From the NCBI GenBank assembly GCA_029204225.1, contig CM055093.1, forward strand, positions 5,253,205-5,317,204: 64,000 bases of DNA, read 5' to 3'. Below are positions 35,231 to 45,522 of this stretch, one piece after another (the stretch's first letter is position 1; every line of letters starts with the position of its first letter). A model generated the notes under the pieces. That model was not told where the DNA came from. It made no database searches and worked only from the letters and a program-made list of their open reading frames with translations. This stretch comes from Diphasiastrum complanatum (lineage: Eukaryota; Streptophyta; Lycopodiopsida; Lycopodiales; Lycopodiaceae). A program made the position numbers and the translations under genes.

Positions 35231-36138
35231 CTAATTTATTTCTTGGGTTTTGGTGGTAGTCCATGGCTGCATGACCTTCTTGTGACAGTGGATACACTCA
35301 ATTTTTGGATTAAGCCCACACAAATTGATAGTATGTCCTTCGCGTTTGCATCTCACGCATGTCTTTTTGTCTCCACTCTGCTGTTTTGACCTTTCTTTGT
35401 TCTTCCATTTGCTTTTGCTGGCTCCTGCTTGCTGATCTCGATCCAGCTTTCGAGCTAACTCCCTCTTAGGCTTTAATTGCTTCTTTGTCTTCTCCTTGTT
35501 GTTGTAGAGGGCTTGGTCAGAAGCATCCTTGTGATGAAGGTGCTCTCGAACTTTGACTTCTTCTTGAATCTCGACAACAACCTTTTCGAGTGTCATAGTA
35601 GGATCTTTTGCTAGCAGGGTTCTGGTTGTTTAGAAGGATCTTGGTAAAGCTCTCAACAGATAAGCGAGCTGCTTCTCTAATGACACTACATTTTCTGCTC
35701 CAGAATTGTGTAGTGAAAGGAAAAGATCCTTCATCTTCCTAATGAAGGAAGTGATGTCTTTACCATCCCACTACAAGTTTGTCAACTGATCTTCGAGCAA
35801 CATGATCTGATTGTATGATTTCGTCTAAAATCTTGTGAGTAATGTATCCCACATTCATTTTGCTTTAGAGATTGGAGCCAAGTCAGTCTATCCTCGATGG
35901 ATGAAGATAGCACAACTATTGTCTTATCTTTCTTCTCCCTCCATTCGCGTAGCTCCTTGTCTGTAGTTGTAGGCATCTCCTCGGTGCCATCTACCCAAGG
36001 GAATAATCCTTCTCTCTTTAGTATCAGCGAGGTCTTAACCTTCCATGCTAGGAAGTTAGATTCTGATGAATCGAGGATTGTACAGATCTTGGATTGTATG
36101 CTGCTTATTGAAGCCATTGTTGTGAATTGTGTTCTCAC
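35231..36138 (-). pseudogene. A2 gag and nucleocapsid
   Basis: 35782-36138 is the gag N-terminus starting MRTQFTTMASISSIQSK, with NFLAWKVKTSLILKREGLFPWVDG and ELREWREKKDKTIVVLSSSIEDRL. 35231-35596 holds the basic nucleocapsid with KTCVRCKREGHTINLCG (intact CCHC) followed by a second ECIHCHKK motif. A frameshift lies near 35780. Confidence 0.85.
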
Positions 36139-36229
36139 TTGTTGATGGTTCTTTGTTTGAATGCTTAGCCTCCTGGATCTGATAGCTTTGTGGCTATGTC
36201 AGACTATGATAGGATGGCTCTGATACCAC

Positions 36230-37258
36230 TGATGCGAAAAATGATCAATGCAAATTGCAAATATTAATCAGGCTTTGAAACAAAACAAAACGAAATGAAG
36301 CGAAACTAAAACTTGAATGAGCTCTGATATTGACATTGCTAAAACAAAATCAAATTAATCGCAAACGAAATAAATTTGGATGGATTTTAAATATGATCGC
36401 TGGTCACTACCTGTTATATCATTCCTACAATCCTCCAGAAAGTAGACAAACACTAATGATCTACGTTATTGATTAATACAACATTCAACAAAACTGGATC
36501 GGTGTGCGGATTTGATAAAAAACAAGTGAATGAGATACACAAGTGATAGCAGACAATAATTCATTCAAGATCAGACAAAATTGAGAGTAATATGTGCGTA
36601 ATAGCTACAGTATCATCTATTGATCCTCTTGATTTTAAGCGCTGTATGACAGATCCACACAACACATTGGCATGAGAGAAAATAGTGTTCTCTCACGAGT
36701 AGCATCCGCTTACTAGCGGACTTCTTGGATCTCTGTGGATCCTGCTTACAAAATTGTCTCACTCACAGGCGAACTTTTATTCTGTATATGTTTTTTTTAT
36801 CTGTTACTGTATGTATCTTATACATCTAGTAATTGCATACATTCCGAGTAGCATATCTGATTAGATAGACTAAACAGTCTATAACTAATCATGGATTACA
36901 AGAGAGGTGAGTTAGGCACGTCCTAGCGCTCTTCCGCTGATGTCATTATATCAGATCATGGTTTTTGTACTCCATGGTACTTGCATGATCTTCCTGATCC
37001 TTTGGAGCATGAAGGTAAATAAGTGTCGCAAAATTTTTTGCATCACCTTGAGTCATCTGACTTTCTCCTGTTGTATCACGAACACTTTTCTTTCGCAAAC
37101 ATTTTTGCTTCGTGTCTTTTTGTCAGGATGTTCGCGAACATTTTTGTTTCGTGTCTTTTCGTCAAGATGTTCGCAAACATTTTTGCTTCGTGTCTTTTTG
37201 TCAAACTGAGGGCTGAAAGCTAGCAAAGCTTTTGAAACAGAGACATTTTGGTTCTTCA
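36230..37258 (-). repeat. A2 5' LTR
   Basis: 1029 bp, TGATGCGAAAAATG to GGTTCTTCA. U3 holds three 39-bp repeats (37094-37132, 37133-37171, 37172-37210), each around TTCGC(G/A)AACATTTTTG. Confidence 0.92.
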
Positions 37259-37263
37259 AAGTA

Positions 37264-39160
37264 TTGGCCAACTTTTTGATAGTGGCCATGAAGTGAAACT
37301 CCATATTGATACTTGTGTGATCAAGAATGATGATGAGATCCTTGCACATGGATATAGATTTGGAGGCATATATAAATTGGATCCAAGAGAAAGTGCAAAT
37401 TCTTTTGAGGTTGCTTATGTGACCAAGCTTTCCAAGGAGGAGTTATGGCATAGGAGATTGGGACATCCCAATTAGAAATCCATGCTTTCTATGATAAAAA
37501 AAAACCAAGGCTATTGGCTTGCCAAATACACTTTCCAAGGAGATCAAGCCATGTGAGGCTTGTGAAAAATCACACAAGAAGCCAGATACAAGATCTTCCA
37601 TCAAAAGTACACTTCCTTTGGAGTTGATCCACTCGGATGTACATTTCTCATCAAGCACAAGCAAGGGAGGAGCCTCTGGTTTTGTGACTTTTATTGATGA
37701 TCACACAAGATACACATGCTTATATCTTCTTTCTTCAAAGTCCATGGTGTATGATTATTTCCTATTATTCAAAGCATATGTTGAGAAGCAATTCTCATTG
37801 AAGATCAAAGCTTTGAGGAGTGATGGAGGTGGAGAGTACATCTCCAACAAATTTCATGACTATTGTGAGCAAGAAGACATTAAAATGGAGTTCTCTTGTG
37901 CCTATTCCCCTTCTCAAAATGGGTGGCCAAGAGGAAGAATAGATCCTTGTGTGCCCAAGGTTGATCACCTTAGAGTATTTGGAAGTGTTTGCTTTGCACA
38001 TATTCCCTTGGAAACAAGGAAGAAACATGATCCATGCTCAAGCAAAGTGATCATGGTTGGATACTCATCCACCAAGAAGGCCTATAGAGTCTTCATACTC
38101 TCTACTTCAAAAGTGATTGAGAGTAGAGATGTCATATTTCATGAAAATCAACATCCATCACTTGAAGGGGCCGAGATCAAACAATCTCAAGATGCATAAC
38201 AAATCATCACTATTGAAGACAATCAAGATGTGTTGGGGTCAAGATTTGAGGAGGAGTCTCCTCAGGTTTTCTCACCTAGAATATTCTTGAGAAAGAGATC
38301 TGAGCCTAATAGGCTATCTTATGTTGAGCAAGTGGATCTTGATTCCACTAATTATTCATTTTTCATCGCACATGAAGAGCCAAAGGATGTTGAATATGCA
38401 CTCAATACCAAGGAGTGGTATGAGGCTATGAAGCAAGAATATGATGCATTGATCACCAACCATACTTGGGAGCTTGTGGATCCTCCATCCATCCAACATA
38501 TTGCAAGTGGGTATTTCGAAACAAGTACAACCAAGATGTCACCATCAACAAGTACAAGGCAAGATTATGTGCAAAGGGATTAATTGAAATCCATGGACTT
38601 GATTATGAAGAGACCTTTGCACCCGTGGCAAAGATGGTGACAATAAGGATCATCATATCTATTGTTTGCTATTTCAAATGGAGCCAAGAGGGTGCTAAGG
38701 TACATATCTTCATCACATGATTATGGTTTGCTTTATAAGAGTGAAGATCTATCCATTATTGGCTACTTGGATTCGGACTTTGCAAGTGACAAGGTGGATC
38801 GAAAGTCCACGAAGTGCATATACAATATATTTTGGAGGAAATCTCATATCTTGGCTTCCCAAAAAGCAAGATACTATCTCTCTTTCATCATGTGAGGCCG
38901 AGTATAAAGCACTCACTACATCAACAAAAGAAGTGCTTTGGATCAAGAGGATTTTTTTGGAGCTAAAGTGCATCAAAGAGGATGATCTACCATTGATCTA
39001 TTCAAATAGTCAAGTACACATGGTCATCATTAGGCCAGAAGTCAATTTTGATGTACCCCAAGCTAGTTAGGTTGCTTACAAGTGTCCAAGTGATCAAGTC
39101 AATGTGTTGGCAAAGAGTCAAGGGTCCAATCATAAGTGAAAGATTTTTAAGATGAGTCCG
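37264..39160 (+). pseudogene. Element B pol: integrase, truncated RT, RNase H
   Basis: Frames in order: ELWHRRLGHPN (GAG-pre-integrase, to 37475); CEACEKSHKKPDT, ELIHSDVHFS, FVTFIDDHTRYTCLYLL and LRSDGGGEYISNKFHDYC (37519-38199), where SPSQNGWPRGR is followed by a jump that removes the catalytic Glu segment; VGYSSTKKAYRVFIL; EEPKDVEYALNTKEWYEAM (38230-38583); CKWVFRNKYNQD and DYEETFAPVAKMVTIR (38466-38700); then direct fusion to AKRVLRYISSSHDYGLLY and RNase H (SDFASDKVDRKST, GGNLISWLPKKQDTISLSSCEAEY, to ~39070). RT motifs A to C are deleted. Confidence 0.88.
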
Positions 39161-39169
39161 ATCAAAACC

Positions 39170-39640
39170 AAGGGATGATGACTCACTCATCCAATAGGAT
39201 TAGAGAGGTCATAAATAAGGGGTCCAATAGGAATTGAGCTTGGGCCACCTCGAGTTACTACATGTACTTTAATTTCCCTCTTAATCTATATTGAGTTTTT
39301 GAGTCATATTGGAGATCAATCAATTTTGTGTGTATTACACTCTCTCTCTACCCGAGGCTTTGATTGGCACTTTCCCTCTCTACTCAAGAGCAACAACTTT
39401 TCTTAGTTTTTTTCTTGAGTGCCTTCCACACGTGTGAAACTACTTTGGTGAGGAATGTATGCATGTAGATTTGCCTCTTTCCTTATAATTTGACATAAAT
39501 CTTGGATTTCAGTCTAGAGTTGATCTAAAGTTCAAAAGCAAAGCTTGGGAGATCTTAATCACACATTAGGGCATTTCCACACGTGTGAAAATCACACAGT
39601 TTGCTTATATATTCCCTCTTAGTGATTTCATAAAAATGCT
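39170..39640 (+). repeat. Probable 3' LTR of element B, next to the SKIP24 promoter
   Basis: Contains the 75-bp repeat shared with 32715-32789, a CTCTCTCTACCCGAGG block that resembles the element D LTR, and two CACACGTGTGAAA palindromes with CACGTG cores at 39429-39434 and 39580-39585. Borders are approximate. Confidence 0.55.
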
Positions 39641-39887
39641 TATCTCGCCCGAACACGTGGCGCCAAGGTATCGAAATTAAAATCGTGTGGTTGTGGTGAA
39701 CCTTGGGGCCAAAATTGAGGCACGTCTCCTATTACAAAACTCCAAAGTCCAAAGCGCAAACCGTGGTTGAGATGAGTCTCTTTCTCTTTAAACATTTATC
39801 CTCTCGCTCGAGTTTCCGTCCATTTTTCTTATAATCTTAAAGGCACAAGCATTGTCTTCATGGCTGGGCTTTACAACTGAGGGACAA
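39641..39887 (+). promoter_or_regulatory. SKIP24 upstream region with ABRE/G-box ACACGTGGC
   Basis: The 247 bp before the ATG at 39888 are single-copy in this window. CACGTG lies at 39654-39659 within ACACGTGGC, a classic ABRE/G-box form. Pyrimidine-rich sequence at 39776-39830 (CTCTTTCTCTTTAAAC, CTCTCGCTCGAG) suits a transcription start or 5' UTR. No firm TATA box. Confidence 0.45.
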
Positions 39888-40201
39888 ATGTCGTGGAGCA
39901 TTCGTATCACAGACGGGAACAAGCGAGAACGCAATGGAAAAACCTTTCAGTATTTACCAGATGAATTGTGGATTCAGGTGTTCACAGCAGGAGTTGAGAG
40001 CGCAATACTAGACTACAGGGATGTATGCTCTTTGTCAATCGTTTGCCGCCGTTTATGGCGGCTTACCAATCTTGACTGCACATGGCAGATTCTCTTGTCT
40101 AGGGATTTCAATTCCAGCAGCACTTGTCAAAACCTTTACGTCCTTCCAACAACCAAGCAACCGGAAAAGGAACCTACCTGCAAGCTCATGTATAGGTCAA
40201 G
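39888..40201 (+). CDS. SKIP24: SKIP24-like F-box protein, exon 1
   Basis: First of four exons of a 277-residue protein (exons 39888-40201, 54485-54658, 55804-55966, 56128-56310). F-box proteins link substrates to SCF ubiquitin ligases through SKP1. Exon 1 encodes the F-box: LPDELWIQVF begins at residue 23, then DVCSLSIVCRRLWRL and CTWQILLSRDF. It ends YRSR at TCAAG|GTATAT; the split codon (phase 2) is completed by exon 2 to give YRSRFEKDRAMKMAAHKRR, which fits the R-F-E-x-E/D-R-x-x-K-x-A-A-H-R stretch I recall from Arabidopsis SKIP24. Met at 39888 is the first ATG in frame; an upstream TTG at 39852 is rejected. Identification rests on remembered family sequence. Confidence 0.9.
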
Positions 40202-40239
40202 GTATATATTCTTTTTTTTTGCAACGCATGGCTTGTGAG

Positions 40240-42550
40240 GAAGTAGGATATGATAGTTCTTATTGTTGCTTCTTTCTGGTCGACTTTCTTATGCAAATGG
40301 TGGTTATTTTTATCTGATGTCTTTGAGGTGTGTTGATGTTTTTTTCAACACCTTTTGGCTGCCAGTTAGGGGATTTGGTAAACTACTTTCATTTAGGTCG
40401 CAGTGCCTAGTTCTAATCTTAATCCATAGTTCCTATGAGATTTGTATCGAGGAGAAATGATTTTGCCAGCAGGTCCACATAATTGTTACCTTTAAGCCTT
40501 GCCTGTAAGGTAGGACCAACAATTAAATTTTGACTGGTAACGATGTGAACGAAGTACAGACTGGAATGAGTTGACATTGAAGGATGGAAATCTTTTGAAA
40601 CTTGGGGACCATTGAAGTACTTATCAAAATAAATATCTAGGCCATTTAATAATTAAAATAGGAAACTTGGGGACCACTCAAGATCAATGCCTCATTGCAC
40701 TCTTAAGTTCCCATCTGCAAGATGTTTTATATCCTCAAAAGCTAAGAAAATGCTCCATTCATAGCGTTGGGAAGATCTCATTGCACTTCAATCAGAAATG
40801 TTTTTTAATCCTTATTCTCATCCTTTAGAGATCCTCACCAATTGATGACTTTGCATATACATAGTAGTCTATATCACATCAAGAATGCTTCTTGGTAATA
40901 TCAACTTGTGGGATCACAAAGAATCGGACCTAGTTGGTCGAGCGGAACTCAAGCTCGAAACACCAACTCACCATGTGTGGGAAGATCATATAACATGAAG
41001 AATGAAGAGGATATCTATGACATGGTTTCCCTTCATCATACCTCATTGTGGATTACTCTCAATATCTCATCATGATTTTGTATCTCTAGTTACAATGAAC
41101 TATAAGATGAACAATAGAGTAATATCTGCAATAATTAGTTGTATAAATGAGGCTAAAGGTCCTATAACAATTTAGAAAGAATTTAGTTTAGTTGGTGCAA
41201 GGGTTGTGTCGCTTTGACTAGTAATATATTGTGATAGTTGTTTTGAAAAGAAATGTTCATTCAAGAGGTGATGTGACCTTTTGAAAGAAACATATCTCAT
41301 TGGTCCCGATCTGTTTCACCATGTTTGTCCTTTTTTTGACAAGGGATTTGGCATCGTCTTCCATTGATAGTTGTGGGCATTCTTAGTTGGAATTCTACAC
41401 ACAACATGGGGGTAGGTTACCTTATGACTAAGAACATTGGGAGCGCATGGTTTCTTGGCCATGGCACACACACTACAAATATATGAGGGATTGTGTTTAA
41501 TTTCCTTGGCTAAGTACCATGGTCATGACATTATACAAATTATAGAAGTTGCCCTTAACCTCAATAGGGTCTATCCCTTGATAACATATATTCAGTAGCA
41601 TAGGTTATGCCTTTGCCTTCAGGTCATGGCATCACTACTCCACATGTGCTAGGGACAACCTTTAAACCCAGGAGCTAGGTTTTCATGATTTTGATACAAT
41701 ACTCGATGTGGGGGCAACCTTAATTGTAGTCAGATGCACCTCTCAACTTTAGCCAGGCCCTAAAGTGTTCAATTAAGATCTATTTCCCAAGTGAAGTCCA
41801 TCCCAACCCTTTCTAACATCTTGAAGGCACTTCCTTAACCCGTTTAAGGTACATATTTGCTTCCTCATAGACGTCTCCCTAGGCCATCCCTCAGCCAAGG
41901 CCCTTGTGTTCCTTTACAGCTCAAACACAAGATGTTGACCAGAGTCTCTAAAATGGATGCCCCTCAAGATGTGGTCATTGCTCACGTCATTCTATTTACC
42001 TCTTTGGGGATAGGTGGGTTTCCAATTGGTCTCCCTATCTTCTCTACTCTAGGCCCTCCTTGACCTTTTCTAGGCACCCCTTGATTCGTTGTAGGCACCT
42101 TCTTATCAAGGCCTTGGCCTTGTCAGTTTGTCAAAGCCAAGATGTTGACCCAAGTTTCTGGTCATCAGCCTTTGCTCAAGATTTCGAGGTATGCTCCTTG
42201 CTACTATGCTAGCTCTGTCAATTCTCCTGCTCTCAAGGGCTTGTGGCCCTCTAGGTCGGATCTTGCTCTTCCCCCTCGATCTGGTCCATAGACCTCTCAC
42301 AAGGTAGTCCTCTCTTGTTGTGGTCAACTACAAGGTTGTTGTGGTCAACTACAAGGTTTTGACCCAAGGTTCTAGGACTTGGTGCCTTTTAAAGGACATG
42401 GCCTGTCTTCCCACATGATCTCTTCTCTATCTTGGGTGTGGCTTAAAGATTTTTTTGAAAGTTCTTGAGAGAGAACAATTCAATCCAAGGGTTCCTAGGA
42501 TTTGACCTAAGATTGTGGTTGCTCCTGCCTCTCTCAAGAGTTCCAACACA
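40240..42550. other. Intron DNA without recognised genes
   Basis: From ~41850 to 42550 a degenerate phrase (ACAAGATGTTGACC/CAAGATGTTGACCC) recurs at about 41930, 42130 and 42550, with CCAAGGCCCTTG-like text between, suggesting decayed tandem or LTR sequence. The small frames here show no domain. Confidence 0.35.
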
Positions 42551-42552
42551 AG

Positions 42553-43079
42553 ATGTTGGGAGAATCTTTAATCTTTGATCTCAGATTGCAACAAATTTCA
42601 TCCAGATCCGATGAGAGATGAGGGAGAAACTTGTGAATTCCCCGATCTGATCCTCCTGCGATTTCCTACACAAAAATCAGATGTTGAAGACAATTCAATG
42701 ATGAAGAATAAAAGCTTATTCCAAAAATCACCCTTCTTCAACTCGTGGAGGTTCCATTTAATAGAAATGATGTATGTACAAAGCCTGGCATGCTATTGCC
42801 AAGTGTCCAAGGTATGTGGCAATTTGCATGCCTATTTGCATGTGTCTAATTTGTCATGCATGCATCTTGCATGTTGCATGCAAACTAGGATATGTGGCAA
42901 ACTAACTTTTTCTCCCCCATGCACATGTGCATGGGGTTCTACCAAACTCAAGTGGGTATGTGGCATCAACATGCAAGAGGGCCTCCCACGAGTTTGTACT
43001 CAATTCTTTTTGCCTAAGTTTGGGCCTCAAAGTATTTTGTACCCATGTATGACCATGTGACAAGTTCTATTTATTTAAC
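42553..43079 (+). repeat. Possible LTR (TGTTGGGAGA...TTTAACA)
   Basis: The ~527-bp stretch has TG...CA ends and GC/AT features of an LTR, and copia gag-like coding starts right after it. No second copy and no clear primer site are visible, so this is tentative. Confidence 0.3.
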
Positions 43080-43085
43080 AAGGTT

Positions 43086-44060
43086 TATAAGTTCAACAAA
43101 GGAGACAATAGGGACTTCAAATGAGAAGCCAGATGAATAGTATCAGGATGGAGGCCAATGGGAGCATAACGAGCTACTTTACATGGATAAAGACACTTCA
43201 CGATGATCTTCATTCATTTGAGGAGCTGCACGGGATCATGTTGCAAGAAGAGCAGCGACTTGAGATTTCTAGGATTCAAAACAATGGCAATGAGGACCAG
43301 GCTTTGGTAGCCAAAGGAAAGGGCAAAAATAAGGAGTATAGATCAACTTAAAAGTCTTCTGATGATCAAGCCAAGTCTTCTGGCAAGAAGAAGAAGGGAA
43401 AATGTTTCTATTGTCATAAGCTTGGAAATTGGGCCTAAGATTGTAGGAATAAATTGGTTGATATCAAGCAAGGGAAATTGAAGGATTTAGGAAATCCTCT
43501 CGAAGATGGAGAAGGTGAGACTTCAAATACATTCGTCTCTGTATTATCATCCCAATGTAGTGATGGCTTGAGCTGGTACATAGATTCAAGGGCAATCAGA
43601 TGAGGGATGTGATAAGGTTGGACAAGCCAATAGGGAGGAGTGATTTAGGAATCCTCTCGAAGATGGAGAAGGTGAGACTTCAAATACATTCGTCTCTGTA
43701 TTATCATCCCAATGTAGAGATGGCTTGAGCTAGTACATAGATTCAAGGGCAATCAGATGAGGGATGTGATAAGGTTGGACAAGCCAATAGGGAGGAGTGT
43801 CAAATCAAGGCATTGGAGTCATTCCCATCATGCTAGTCAGTGGTAAGATGCGGACGATTCAAAATGTACTTTATGTGCCAAAATTGAAGAAGAATCTATG
43901 TCAATTGATTCATGGCCGATCAACCTGAAGGTGGAGTTTATCAAGGACAAGTGCTTGATAAAAGATATGGATCATAATTCCAAGATAATAGCAGATGGAT
44001 GTAGAGGGGTGAAGGGTGGTCACTTGTTTATATAAGCTTAATACCTTGATGAAGAAGGGA
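43086..44060 (+). pseudogene. Copia element F: gag, zinc knuckle, protease region
   Basis: 43121-43351 is gag (MRSQMNSIRMEANGSITSYF, WIKTLHDDLHSFEEL). A basic tail follows with KGKCFYCHKLGNWA and a stop in place of the next codon of the CCHC knuckle, then LSWYIDS (protease site, altered). After a 158-bp duplication come MRTIQNVLYVPKLKKNL and VEFIKDKCLIKDMDHNSKI, then LYKLNTLMKK near 44035-44058 in a shifted frame. Coding then stops; integrase resumes at 46938. Confidence 0.8.
43484..43798 (+). repeat. 158-bp tandem duplication in copia F
   Basis: Unit 1 is 43484-43641, unit 2 is 43642-43798; they differ by one base deletion and about two substitutions. Confidence 0.92.
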
Positions 44061-44279
44061 TATGACAAATATGTAAGGATCTCACCAACATCCATAAAGA
44101 GAATGTATTCCTCTTTGATTACCATAGCACCATCATAACAATCATAAGTAGGAAATGAATCTACAAATGTCAACATCAAATCTCCTGCATCAACGCCCAT
44201 GTTAGAAACCTGTACTTCATCATAAGTAGTCCACTTGTGTTGAATCCTTGAATTGAATACATTTCCATTTTCTGGTTAC

Positions 44280-44700
44280 TATCATAAGTTACTGTCATGC
44301 CCACGTTTGGACTGATCTCGGATTATTATCCCGTAAGGAGGTTAGTAGGCCTACCTCGACCCGTAATTTAATTATGATTATGAGGAGTTGGGGGCCTTAT
44401 GTAATTAGTGTCATAGTTAATGGTTGGAGGCCTAAAACTCCAGATGGTGGATTTGTATGGGTCTAATAGTGACTCATAGGAGAAGTGGATGAGGTGGCCC
44501 AGTTAGGTTGCTGATGTGTCCAGTGAGGTGTCACAGTGCATTACTAGTGGTGCATGGGCCTTGCAGGGTATAAGTATATCCATAAGGCTCTCACTAGTGT
44601 ATGCCTGATTTTGGTGGTAGTAGCCACATGCTGCTGGTATTGATTTTCCAAGGCTGATTGATCAATAACCTATTGATTCATAGCAATGAACCTTGTTGTT
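44280..44700. other. LTR-like segment (gypsy-type start TGTCATGCCC)
   Basis: TGTCATGCCCACGTTTGG at ~44293 is typical of gypsy LTR starts (TGTCACGCCC). The sequence after it (GTATAAGTATATCC near 44570) would suit a TATA region. Only one copy is seen. Confidence 0.35.
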
Positions 44701-45123
44701 TTTCATGAGGCTAAACAACAACCTGTCGATTCAATAAAGAATCCTTTTTTTTATGAGGCTAAACAACAACTTGAATTGTTGATTTTCAGAGGCTAATCAA
44801 CAACCTGAACTTCCAAATCTGATTGGAAACAATTGAATCTACCACATGATAGACATGAACTCAAAAACTTGAAGAAAAACATAGAGCTTTTCTTTTTGTA
44901 TCATGCTGTCAGAACCTGTGAATAAACTCATTTCTAATGAGCAGTTCTCCAAATAATTGGCTGTCTGTCTTGCAGATCTAGCAAACTAAATCTAAACTCT
45001 TTGTTGTCCAGATCCAACAGCCTTCTGCGATTCTCAGCAGGGAATAGCTATGCAACGATAATCTTTCCACAGCAGCTCTGTCCTTGCATCGATCGATCTA
45101 TATACAGTAGTCGTGATCTAGAT

Positions 45124-45522
45124 TCAACAATGATCACTATCCAGCAGCAACCCTGTCTTGTGGTCACCTGTGCAAAAATCCACAAAATCTGTCAAAATGG
45201 CAGGCAGACTGTAGGCAATACCTCCCATACTGCCACCATTGGTTGCTAGGAATGCTCTTCCTGATGATCCAGCGGCTTGCAGTAGCAAGGGCTGGATTCC
45301 ATGGCTTCCCGATGCCTGTGATTGATATGCAGTGCTATCAGGCTCCACAATCCATCCCACTTCCTGTGGCAGCACTTTGAGCACATCGTTGATGTCGGCT
45401 CGAGGGGGCAGGTTATAACCTTTGTGCTTTCTCAAACCTGAAAAGATTTTGTTGGTGATCGCCCTGTGCTGCCACTTGCTCAACTTAGTCTTCTCCTTCT
45501 CTTTCTCGCTCAGCTTCGTCAT
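45124..45522 (-). pseudogene. BZR1-type DNA-binding domain fragment (BAM7/BAM8-like)
   Basis: A 132-codon minus-strand frame from an ATG at 45522. Residues 1-50 read MTKLSEKEKEKTKLSKWQHR, AITNKIFSGLRKHKGYNLPP and RADINDVLKVLPQEVGWIV, followed by EPDSTAYQSQ. Plant BZR1/BES1 transcription factors and the BZR1-type beta-amylases (BAM7/BAM8) have RERxRRAIxxKIxxGLRxxGxxxLPxRADxNxVLxxLxxEAGWxVExDGTxYR here. The loss of RERxRR Arg residues (SKWQHR) and of Gly in DGT (DST) suggests decay. Downstream residues are not recognised, and no beta-amylase domain is nearby. It lies inside SKIP24 intron 1 on the opposite strand, between an LTR-like segment and a copia LTR, so it is probably a captured or retro-inserted gene piece. 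Confidence 0.75.

Larger units (their letters stand above)
32918..37258 (-). mobile_element. Element A2: LTR retrotransposon with gag-PR-INT and no RT/RNase H
   Basis: Left LTR 32918-33925 and right LTR 36230-37258 align throughout. The primer-site complement GCTCTGATACCA is at 36217-36228 and a purine tract (GAGAGAGAGC, minus strand) abuts the left LTR at 33926. The interior is only 2.3 kb: gag, zinc knuckle, protease and integrase, ending at GCAAYAH. No RT or RNase H motif fits between integrase and the purine tract. In-frame stops and shifts are present. The LTRs are clearly more diverged than those of C1. Confidence 0.92.
32913..37263. repeat. Target-site duplication of element A2 (AAGTG / AAGTA)
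   Basis: AAGTG (32913-32917) and AAGTA (37259-37263) flank A2. Removing A2 plus one copy rejoins the B reading frame as LTKNLIS-V-GQLFDS, the text seen intact in element D at 12377-12592. Confidence 0.9.
32715..39640 (+). mobile_element. Element B: copia (plus), internally deleted, hosting element A2
   Basis: From a 75-bp LTR stump the sequence passes directly into protease coding (VPLKLAPSKVLSLN, FVPKLTKNLIS to 32917), is interrupted by A2, and resumes at ~37264 with IGQLFDSGHEV. GAG-pre-integrase, integrase, part of RT and RNase H follow, then a 3' LTR region (from ~39170). Gag is deleted, and RT jumps from motif-A upstream sequence straight to AKRVLRYI, removing the YVDD core. Its closest relative here is element D. 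Confidence 0.85.

Noticed and set aside
39852-39887. Upstream TTG start for SKIP24
   Set aside because: Plant translation starts at ATG; the first in-frame ATG is 39888 and the F-box begins 22 residues later.
41857-42327. Frames of 68 and 73 codons in SKIP24 intron 1
   Set aside because: No domain; they overlap on opposite strands in degenerate repeats.
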